6,108 bases of DNA from Actinomycetes bacterium (lineage in GTDB: Bacteria; Actinomycetota; Acidimicrobiia; Acidimicrobiales; Acidimicrobiaceae), in the NCBI GenBank assembly GCA_021823385.1, contig JAKAOC010000155.1, forward strand, positions 1 to 6,108, written 5' to 3'. The first letter of the stretch is position 1. Each line of letters starts with the position of its first letter. This document shows positions 1 through 4,850 of the stretch, one piece after another. The translations under genes and the position numbers were made by a program. Under the pieces are notes generated by a model. It had not been told where the DNA came from. It did no database searches and saw nothing but the letters and a program-made list of their open reading frames with translations.

Positions 1-1326
1 GACCATGCCCGTCTCAAGCTTCTCGACCACCCGGAGCGAGCGCGACAGGCTCTGGGAGAAAACGTACGCCACCAGCCCGTAGTCGGTGGAGTTTGCGAGG
101 TGGATCGCCTCCTCCTCGGTTTCGAAGGTCACGATCGAGGCCACTGGCCCGAAGATCTCCTCGGCGGAGATGCGCGCATCCCTGTTGACGCCGGTAAGCA
201 CGGTGGGGGCGAAGAAGTGCCCGGAACCCTCCATCTCCTCGCCGCCGGTGACGATCCTGGCACCGCGAGCGACCGCGTCCTTTACCAGGCCCTGCACCTT
301 GGCAACCGCAGCCGCGTCGATGAGTGGCCCGACCTCGATGCCCTCCTCGGTCCCCGGGCCGACCCGCATCCCTCCCATGCGCGCAGCCAGCTTGTCGGCA
401 AAGGCGTCTGCAACCTTGGAGGAGACGAGGAAGCGGTTGGCGGAGGTGCAAGCCTCGCCCATGTTGCGCATCTTGGCCACCATGGCACTATCCACAGCCA
501 GATCCAGGTCGGCATCGTCGAAGACGATGAAGGGAGCGTTCCCTCCCAGCTCCATCGACACCCTCAGCAGGTTGCCGGCGCTCTTGGCCACCAGCATCTT
601 GCCCACCTCGGTTGAGCCGGTGAATGAAAGCTTGCGTAGCCGCTTGTCCGCGACCAATGCGTCGGTGATAGGGCCGGGGCTGGTGGTGTTGATCACGTTT
701 ACCACGCCGCCCGGCAGGCCGGCCTCGGTAAGTATCTGCGCCAGGGCCAGCGAGCAGAAGGGCGTCTGCTCGGCGGGCTTAAGCACCACGGTGCAGCCGG
801 CGGCCAGCGCGGGGCCGATCTTACGAGTGCCCATGGCCAGGGGGAAGTTCCAGGGGGTGATCATGTAGGTCGGTCCCACCGGCTGCTTCATGGTCAGCAC
901 GCGCGAATTGCCGTCAGGCGCCGTGTAATAACGCCCGTCGATGCGCACGGCTTCCTCCGCGAACCATCGGAAGAACTCGGCGGCGTACGCTACTTCGCCA
1001 CGCGACTCGGAGAGGGGCTTGCCCATCTCCATCGTCATGAGCAGGGCCAGGTCTTCCTGGCGTTCCATGATGATCTCGAAAGCGCCACGGATGACCTCCG
1101 CGCGCGCCCGGGGCGGAGTCTCGGCCCAGGAGCCGAAGGCTGCGGAAGCCGCGTCCAGGGCGGCAATGGCGTCCTGGGTGGTCGCGTCCGCCACGTCGGC
1201 CAATATCTGGTTGGTGGCGGGATCCTCCACTCCGTAGGTGGCCCCCGATGAAGAGTCCACCCATTTGCCGCCTATGAAGAGCTGCTTGTTGACCCAGGAG
1301 AGGACTGCGCGTTCGCGTTCAGACAT
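1..1326 (-). CDS. gabD: NAD(P)-dependent succinate-semialdehyde dehydrogenase, C-terminus cut by window edge
   Basis: Oxidises succinate semialdehyde to succinate with NAD(P)+ in the cytoplasm, the last step of the GABA shunt. The frame is open for all 442 codons from ATG at 1326 to the window start, with no frameshift. Aldehyde dehydrogenase landmarks are in order: PWNFP with the oxyanion Asn at 160, KPAE with the cofactor-binding Lys at 183, the Rossmann motif FTGSTEVG at 235-242, the general base Glu259 in MELGG, catalytic Cys293 in GEACTSANRF, and Glu390 in EIFGP. The 34- and 97-residue spacings from Glu259 to Cys293 and from Cys293 to Glu390 match the family. About 40 C-terminal residues are missing, judging from the usual length near 480. 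The start is backed by AAGGTGG seven bases upstream. The assignment to succinate semialdehyde rather than another aldehyde rests on overall resemblance to actinobacterial GabD proteins recalled from memory; related semialdehyde dehydrogenases cannot be fully excluded. Confidence 0.88.
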   Translation of the reverse strand, partial: MSERERAVLSWVNKQLFIGGKWVDSSSGATYGVEDPATNQILADVADATTQDAIAALDAASAAFGSWAETPPRARAEVIRGAFEIIMERQEDLALLMTMEMGKPLSESRGEVAYAAEFFRWFAEEAVRIDGRYYTAPDGNSRVLTMKQPVGPTYMITPWNFPLAMGTRKIGPALAAGCTVVLKPAEQTPFCSLALAQILTEAGLPGGVVNVINTTSPGPITDALVADKRLRKLSFTGSTEVGKMLVAKSAGNLLRVSMELGGNAPFIVFDDADLDLAVDSAMVAKMRNMGEACTSANRFLVSSKVADAFADKLAARMGGMRVGPGTEEGIEVGPLIDAAAVAKVQGLVKDAVARGARIVTGGEEMEGSGHFFAPTVLTGVNRDARISAEEIFGPVASIVTFETEEEAIHLANSTDYGLVAYVFSQSLSRSLRVVEKLETGMV

Positions 1327-1333
1327 TTCAAAA

Positions 1334-1340
1334 CCACCTT
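1334..1340 (-). promoter_or_regulatory. Ribosome binding site of gabD
   Basis: The minus strand reads AAGGTGG, seven bases before the ATG at 1326. It fixes this ATG as the start of the dehydrogenase. Confidence 0.7.
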
Positions 1341-1344
1341 GGAC

Positions 1345-1364
1345 GAACTTCTTTGGTCAAGTTC
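1345..1364. promoter_or_regulatory. Perfect inverted repeat upstream of gabD, candidate operator
   Basis: GAACTT (1345-1350) and AAGTTC (1359-1364) are perfect 6-bp arms separated by 8 bases. The repeat ends only 4 bases before the gabD ribosome binding site, where a repressor dimer would block transcription or a hairpin could affect translation initiation. The arm spacing suits a dimeric helix-turn-helix regulator. No convincing -35/-10 pair was found in the 162-base gap, so the promoter itself is not placed. The regulator is unknown, and a 6-bp repeat can arise by chance. Confidence 0.35.
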
Positions 1365-1488
1365 AACCCACGATACTTTCAATCCCCAGGTGGAACGGAT
1401 GGCGCCGACCCGCAAGAAGACCTCCGCCTTTGTATCGCCTCACAAGGCGTCCGCTCAGATCCTGTATCGGCCCACATGGATGGGTGGA

Positions 1489-2298
1489 TCAGGAAAGGAT
1501 GTCCTTGGTCGTGAATCGTGCCCAGGCCGCTCCGAAGAACACAACCATCCACCCAGCCTGCTCGGCAAGGTTCTTCAGGATGCCGGACCAGACGACCGGA
1601 GAGCGCATCAAGTCGATGCTCGTCTGCCAGTAATGGGTCAGGAAGAGTGGTGCTATGTGGACGAGCTGGGGGATCCCGTCCAGGATCGACAGGACGATAA
1701 CGGTTCCGAACGTAACCGCGGCCGCCCCGATGGTCGAGTCGGTGAGGGTCGAGGCGAAAACGCCCACTGCGACGATGGAAAAGGTGGACACCCCGGCCAG
1801 GATCCCCACCAGCAGCAACCGCCCCACGCCGTCTAGGAGCGAGATCTGAGCCCCGGAAAGTGTCACCACCGAACCCACCGGGAAGAGCACCACACCCACG
1901 ATCAACCCGACCAGCACCACCGCAAGCGCGGCCGCCATGGCGTACATCAGCGCGACTAGGGACTTGAGAGCCAGGAGCCGCGTCCGGCTCACCGGGGAGG
2001 CCAGGAGATAGCGCAGCTTTCCATCGGTCGCCTCGCCGGCTATGGTGTCGCCGGCCGCGATCGAGACGATCAAAGGGATGATGATGATCTGCGCCGTAAG
2101 GACAGCGGTGAAGCCGAGGAAGACGCCGTTATGAGTGACCCTGTCGAAGAATGCGGGCCCCTGCCCGTGACTGTTCCCGCCCGGTGCACCGACGATGTCC
2201 AGGACCACGCCCAAGAAGATCGGAATAGCCGCCAGCAACGCGAAGCTGACCAGCGTGCGCCGCCTTTTGATGACGTAGCCAAGCTCCTCAAGAAACAT
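1489..2298 (-). CDS. ABC-2 type transporter permease
   Basis: Membrane subunit of an ABC exporter, 269 residues, a normal length for this family. After a short amphipathic, Arg/Lys-containing N-terminus (1-15), hydrophobic segments lie at about 17-36, 57-82, 113-140, 158-182, 187-206 and 246-260, giving about six membrane spans. Residues 88-112 (GEATDGKLRYLLASPVSRTRLL and onward) form the cytoplasmic coupling stretch typical of ABC-2 permeases, which contacts the ATPase. The ATG at 2298 is preceded by GGGGAGG on the minus strand with a 6-base gap. It overlaps the last 11 bases of the ATPase gene in a different frame, so translational coupling is likely. The substrate cannot be read from the sequence. 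The neighbouring secreted LolA-like protein suggests an envelope lipid, lipoprotein or peptide substrate, which is inference. Confidence 0.88.
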   Translation of the reverse strand: MFLEELGYVIKRRRTLVSFALLAAIPIFLGVVLDIVGAPGGNSHGQGPAFFDRVTHNGVFLGFTAVLTAQIIIIPLIVSIAAGDTIAGEATDGKLRYLLASPVSRTRLLALKSLVALMYAMAAALAVVLVGLIVGVVLFPVGSVVTLSGAQISLLDGVGRLLLVGILAGVSTFSIVAVGVFASTLTDSTIGAAAVTFGTVIVLSILDGIPQLVHIAPLFLTHYWQTSIDLMRSPVVWSGILKNLAEQAGWMVVFFGAAWARFTTKDILS

Positions 2299-3265
2299 CG
2301 GAGGCCTCCCCGGTCAGGGCGACAAAGGCCTCTTCAAGCGTGGGACGGTCTTCGGCAAGGCGGTAGAGGCCTATCCCTGCACCGACCACCGCAGCGGCTA
2401 TCTCCTCGATGGAGACCCCGGCTCGGTCCATGGTCAACAGCCCCGACTCTTCCATGTGGGGCTGCAGCCCGAAGCGGGATCGAAGCAACTCGCCCGCCGC
2501 GACCTGGTCGGTGGTGCCGACGGTGAAGCGGGCCGGAAGCTGTCCGCGCAGATCCCCCATCTCACCCTGGAACAGCAGCCGTCCGTGCTGGATAACGCCG
2601 ACGTGCGTGCAGAGCTGCTCTATCTCGGAGAGTATGTGCGAGGAGACGAAAACCGTGGTTCCCTGAGCGGCGAGCCGCAGGATCAGTTCACGCATCTCGA
2701 CGATCCCTTGGGGATCCATCCCGTTGGTCGGCTCGTCGAGGATTAGAAGGCGCCTTGGATAGAGAAGCGCGTTGGCCAGGGAAAGGCGCTGTTTCATCCC
2801 GAGCGAATACGCCTTCACCCGGCGGTTGCCCACCTTGCCCAGTCCGACCATGTCAAGTGCTGCGGGGATGTCCGGCGCGAGCGCGGCGGCATCGCCTTGG
2901 CTCCCGGACGCAATCGAGCGGCGCCGCTCCCCTCTCCCGTAGCGGGACATCCGCTGCAGGTAGCGGCGGGCCGAGAGCGTCGAATAAAGGCCCGGCCCCT
3001 CCACAACTGCGCCGACGTCGACGAGTGCACGGGTCGTCTCCTTGGGCACAGGGTGGCCCAGAACCTCGATCTCGCCCGCCGAAGGAAAGATGAGCCCCAG
3101 AAGCATTCTGATCGTCGTCGTCTTGCCGGAGCCGTTGGGCCCGAGAAACCCGTACACCGAACCTTCGGGGACCGCGAGGCCGACTGCGTCGACGGCGAGC
3201 TTGTCGCCGTAGGACTTGGTCAGCCCCGATGTTGAAATCAGCTCAGCCAACGCCCGGCCTTTCAC
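2288..3265 (-). CDS. ABC transporter ATP-binding protein (ABC-2 exporter, BcrA/DrrA-like)
   Basis: Cytoplasmic ATPase, 325 residues, powering the permease encoded immediately downstream. Visible motifs: Walker A GPNGSGKTT at 42-50, signature YSLGMKQR at 153-160, Walker B LLILDEPT at 173-180 with catalytic Glu178, D-loop NGMDP at 181-185, and switch His210 in SSH. The Q-loop position reads VVEGPGLY (87-94) with Glu in place of the usual Gln, as commonly seen in BcrA-type ATPases. The helical domain is lengthened by about 15 residues (roughly 110-132, Arg/Ser/Ala-rich). Residues 240-325 form the C-terminal accessory domain usual for single-domain drug or lipid export ATPases. The start is GTG at 3265, supported by GGAGGTG seven bases upstream; an in-frame TTG at residue 6 is the alternative. 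The gene lies 47 bases after the LolA-like gene and overlaps the permease by 11 bases, so the three probably form an operon. Confidence 0.92.
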   Translation of the reverse strand: MKGRALAELISTSGLTKSYGDKLAVDAVGLAVPEGSVYGFLGPNGSGKTTTIRMLLGLIFPSAGEIEVLGHPVPKETTRALVDVGAVVEGPGLYSTLSARRYLQRMSRYGRGERRRSIASGSQGDAAALAPDIPAALDMVGLGKVGNRRVKAYSLGMKQRLSLANALLYPRRLLILDEPTNGMDPQGIVEMRELILRLAAQGTTVFVSSHILSEIEQLCTHVGVIQHGRLLFQGEMGDLRGQLPARFTVGTTDQVAAGELLRSRFGLQPHMEESGLLTMDRAGVSIEEIAAAVVGAGIGLYRLAEDRPTLEEAFVALTGEASDVS

Positions 3266-3268
3266 CCA

Positions 3269-3286
3269 CCGGCACCTCCGGCACCT
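3269..3286 (-). promoter_or_regulatory. Duplicated Shine-Dalgarno region before the ATPase gene
   Basis: A 9-bp unit (CCGGCACCT on the plus strand) occurs twice in tandem at 3269-3277 and 3278-3286. On the minus strand each copy carries AGGTG. GGAGGTG at 3279-3273 is seven bases from the GTG at 3265 and decides that start over the internal TTG. Confidence 0.5.
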
Positions 3287-3298
3287 CGGCGAAACACC

Positions 3299-3318
3299 GG
3301 CTGATCATTTGATCAGCC
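3299..3318 (-). repeat. Perfect 9-bp palindrome over the stop codon of the LolA-like gene
   Basis: GGCTGATCA (3299-3307) and TGATCAGCC (3310-3318) are perfect complements with 2 bases between them. In RNA this gives an 8-bp stem with a 4-base loop. The TGA stop of the LolA-like gene (3315-3313) lies in the stem. No T-run follows on the minus strand, so it does not look like an intrinsic terminator. Placed between the first and second genes of the operon, it could protect the upstream mRNA 3' end or tune downstream expression, which is inference. Confidence 0.6.
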
Positions 3319-4437
3319 CTGGCCGAGATCAGCCATCATAACGCTCTGCGGCACAGCTCCGAAGGCCAGTGTGCCATTGCTACCGACGAAGACCGTCGCC
3401 ACCGAGGTGGTGATAATCGTGCCGGAACCGATCCCCGTCGTCACCTGGGTGCCAGAGCTGAGCAGGCTCGACATCAGCGTGCTGGTTCCCGAAGTCGAGC
3501 TCTGTGGCAAGCCGGTCACCACTTCGACCGCCGAGAAGCCCGAGCCGATCGTCTTATGAGTGATCGAGTTCGACGTGGTGCTCGTGGAGGTAGAACTCGT
3601 CCCGCCAAGCGTCTCCGTCTTCACCGTGGCCCCCGAGGGCACCGTGAAGTCGAACACAGAGGAGGAGGGCGCCGTAAACGAGACCGCCGAATAGGAGACC
3701 GAGAAGGCCGGCGATGTGGCTCCGGTTGGCGTAATCCAAACGCCGAGGACGTTGCCGGTGGAGGCGTCCACCGCCACCTGGGCGCTGCCGATAAGCGAAG
3801 ACGGGTCGTTCGGAGCCAGATCAAGGACGTAGGCCGCCTGGCCAGCTACGTATTGGGGAGCGGCAAACGTGACCGTGGCGCCGGACGGCAGGTTGGCAAG
3901 AAGCGAGTTGGCAATCGTCGAAGGCGAGGGTGGCGTGGAGCTCGTCGTGGTTGTACTCGTCTGAGATTGCGTGCCGGTCGGAAGCGTGATGCTGGTGGCC
4001 GTGTTGGTGGCCGAGTCCCACTCCCAAACCGATCCGGAGGAGGCGTAAAGGTCGAACTCGCCGGTGGACGATGGTACCTGTACACGCAGGTTGGAAACGT
4101 GATCAGTCCAGAAGTTGGCGGTGACGCCGCTGGTCAATGCCTGGACCATGAGCTGGGAAAGCCCAGAGGTGGTGCTGCCTGTTAGCTGGTTGACAAAGGA
4201 ACTCGGCAGACCGAGTCCGCTCGTCTCCACGACTGTGCCCGAATAGATCTTTGCGGTAGGTGCGACAGCCGAGGCGATCACCTGCGAGGTTGTTTCCGAG
4301 GCGAGCGTGGGCGTGCTCGCCGACACCACCTGGGGATATACGAAAGCCGTCCCCACCGCGCCCACCGCCACTACTGCGGGCACCGCCAAGCGGAGTCCGA
4401 AACGGGACTTGAAGAGCTTTGATACCGCGTTGCTCAT
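3313..4437 (-). CDS. Secreted LolA/RseB-like protein partnered with the ABC-2 exporter
   Basis: 374 residues. Resembles actinobacterial proteins annotated as LolA-family or sigma-E regulatory (RseB/MucB-fold) proteins, often found next to ABC-2 exporters; this is recalled, not searched. The N-terminus is basic (Lys7, Lys10, Arg12, Arg16), followed by a hydrophobic segment at 15-38 and VVSAS, a plausible signal peptidase site after Ala40. If uncleaved it is a membrane anchor. Residues about 62-150 and 185-276 carry the alternating beta pattern of the half-barrel: SGTVVETSGLGLP near 66-78, VWEWDSATNTAT at 137-148, and VAVDASTGNVLGVWI at 221-235. Thr/Ser-rich linkers lie at 155-174 and 279-293. 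The tail (295-370) is a separate conserved-looking domain with IGSGTIITTSVATVFV at 336-351. The start at 4437 is chosen over an upstream in-frame ATG at 4479 because AAGGAGG lies five bases before it and the signal peptide then begins normally. The ligand is unknown. Confidence 0.75.
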   Translation of the reverse strand: MSNAVSKLFKSRFGLRLAVPAVVAVGAVGTAFVYPQVVSASTPTLASETTSQVIASAVAPTAKIYSGTVVETSGLGLPSSFVNQLTGSTTSGLSQLMVQALTSGVTANFWTDHVSNLRVQVPSSTGEFDLYASSGSVWEWDSATNTATSITLPTGTQSQTSTTTTSSTPPSPSTIANSLLANLPSGATVTFAAPQYVAGQAAYVLDLAPNDPSSLIGSAQVAVDASTGNVLGVWITPTGATSPAFSVSYSAVSFTAPSSSVFDFTVPSGATVKTETLGGTSSTSTSTTSNSITHKTIGSGFSAVEVVTGLPQSSTSGTSTLMSSLLSSGTQVTTGIGSGTIITTSVATVFVGSNGTLAFGAVPQSVMMADLGQG

Positions 4438-4442
4438 TGGAG

Positions 4443-4449
4443 CCTCCTT
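4443..4449 (-). promoter_or_regulatory. Ribosome binding site deciding the LolA-like start
   Basis: The minus strand reads AAGGAGG, five bases before the ATG at 4437. The alternative ATG at 4479 would add 14 residues and place this strong site inside the coding region, so the shorter protein is preferred. Confidence 0.8.
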
Positions 4450-4469
4450 CACACGGTGGATCAACCAAA

Positions 4470-4502
4470 TTCTACGCAACCAAGCTGAGATTTAGCGTAG
4501 AA
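4470..4502. promoter_or_regulatory. 8-bp inverted repeat upstream of the LolA-like operon, candidate operator
   Basis: TTCTACGC (4470-4477) and GCGTAGAA (4495-4502) are perfect complements separated by 17 bases, so repeat centres are 25 bases apart, a little over two helical turns. It starts 33 bases upstream of the LolA-like ATG. A regulator bound here would overlap the promoter or leader of the operon. Alternatively it folds as an 8-bp hairpin in the 5' untranslated mRNA. The cognate protein is unknown. Confidence 0.45.
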
Positions 4503-4569
4503 CCACGCCAGCGGCCACCTTGAGCCTCCCAGGGCAGGCTGCACTTGCTCGATCACGACCTGTTTGGCA

Positions 4570-4587
4570 CCTGTGACCTTGCTGTGA
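4570..4587 (-). promoter_or_regulatory. Direct repeat resembling an actinobacterial PhoP box
   Basis: On the minus strand the sequence is TCACAGC, four bases, TCACAGG: two 7-bp direct repeats with an 11-bp period. The Mycobacterium tuberculosis PhoP consensus known from the literature is TCACAGC-N4-TCACAGC, so 13 of 14 defined bases match. An 11-bp period puts both half-sites on the same DNA face, as OmpR/PhoB-family regulators require. The repeat lies about 133-150 bases upstream of the LolA-like start and 264-281 bases upstream of the sigma factor start. No PhoP gene is visible in the window, so the regulator assignment is inference. Confidence 0.45.
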
Positions 4588-4621
4588 CCTGCATTACAGC
4601 CTTGCAATTTGCCCGGGAGTG

Positions 4622-4640
4622 TGGGATTATACCTATCCCA
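4622..4640 (-). promoter_or_regulatory. Palindrome containing a perfect -10 hexamer, possible minus-strand promoter
   Basis: TGGGAT (4622-4627) and ATCCCA (4635-4640) are 6-bp inverted repeats with 7 bases between. The minus strand reads TATAAT at 4631-4626, a perfect -10 hexamer in otherwise GC-rich DNA. No good -35 hexamer is found 16-18 bases upstream, and there is no TG extension. If used, it would start a leader of about 180 bases for the LolA-like operon, and the PhoP-like box would then lie downstream of the start. Weak on present evidence. Confidence 0.25.
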
Positions 4641-4669
4641 ACGCAAATGAACGACAGCAGGCATCGGCT

Positions 4670-4708
4670 TTGGGTTGACGGCGCTGATTTGGCGCCGCTT
4701 CAACCCGA
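4670..4708. repeat. Strong imperfect hairpin in the divergent region
   Basis: GGGTTGA (4672-4678) pairs with TCAACCC (4700-4706) and CGGCGC (4679-4684) pairs with GCGCCG (4692-4697). This makes 13 base pairs, interrupted only by a 2-base bulge (4698-4699), with a 7-base loop. Wobble and A-T pairs extend the base to 4670 and 4708. No T-run follows on either strand, so it is not an intrinsic terminator. It may be a protein-binding palindrome or an RNA structure in a long leader; neither can be chosen from sequence alone. Confidence 0.6.
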
Positions 4709-4786
4709 GTGTGACGAAGGTCATCGGCTTCTGGCGGATTGCGACTCTCTGAGCTGGAGAATTGCGCAGATGAGCGTAACCGCTGC

Positions 4787-4816
4787 GGAACAACCGGCGG
4801 CCTTATGTGTTATACT
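4787..4816 (+). promoter_or_regulatory. Probable extended -10 promoter of the sigma factor gene
   Basis: TATACT at 4811-4816 is one base from the -10 consensus and is preceded by TG at 4808-4809, the extended -10 element. The predicted start near 4823 would give a leader of about 28 bases. The expected -35 position (about 4788-4793) reads GAACAA, a poor match. GGAAC at 4787-4791 resembles an ECF-type -35 box, with GTT 17 bases later at 4809-4811, but an extended -10 promoter is the simpler reading. Confidence 0.45.
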
Positions 4817-4850
4817 TTAGCGTTCCAATTTGATTACAAGGCACTGACAG

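Larger units (their letters stand above)
4450..4850. other. Divergent intergenic region with several repeat elements
   Basis: These 400 bases separate the left-going LolA-like operon from the right-going sigma factor gene and hold no gene that can be supported. The frames open here encode Cys-, Arg- and Pro-rich sequence with no recognisable pattern and no ribosome binding site. The stretch instead carries an inverted repeat (4470-4502), a PhoP-box-like direct repeat (4570-4587), a palindrome with a perfect minus-strand TATAAT (4622-4640), a strong imperfect hairpin (4670-4708), a 9-bp direct repeat spaced exactly 60 bases (4662-4670 and 4722-4730), and an extended -10 promoter (4808-4816). 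It is visibly more AT-rich in places than the flanking genes. Confidence 0.7.

Noticed and set aside
86..868. 260-codon open frame on the plus strand
   Set aside because: It lies wholly antisense to gabD, whose catalytic motifs are intact, and its translation is low-complexity Ser/Ala/Arg/Pro typical of high-GC shadow frames.
1425..1449. Hairpin alternatives CGCCTT/AAGGCG and CGCCT/AGGCG after the permease gene
   Set aside because: Stems of only 5-6 bp with no T-run on the minus strand; not convincing as a terminator or attenuator.
1339..1836. 165-codon plus-strand frame across the gabD-permease gap
   Set aside because: Mostly antisense to the permease; the composition is shadow-like and no ribosome binding site is seen.
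2870..2936. Arg/Ser/Ala-rich lengthening of the ATPase helical domain as a frameshift or insertion scar
   Set aside because: The frame stays intact with all motifs on both sides, and actinobacterial relatives recalled from memory have similar lengthening here.
3556..4185. 209-codon plus-strand frame, very Arg/Gly-rich
   Set aside because: Antisense to the LolA-like gene; the Arg/Gly bias follows from the complement of Ser/Thr-rich codons.
4437..4479. Longer LolA-like protein starting at 4479
   Set aside because: The AAGGAGG site points to the ATG at 4437, and the extra 14 residues would precede a normal signal peptide.
4675..4680. TTGACG as a -35 box on the plus strand
   Set aside because: The position 17 bases downstream reads CTTCAA, not a -10, and the hexamer is part of the hairpin stem.
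4461..4820. Small frames in the divergent intergenic region (minus 4461-4793, plus 4545-4820)
   Set aside because: No ribosome binding sites, atypical Cys/His-containing translations, and overlap with inverted repeats and promoter-like elements that better explain the region.
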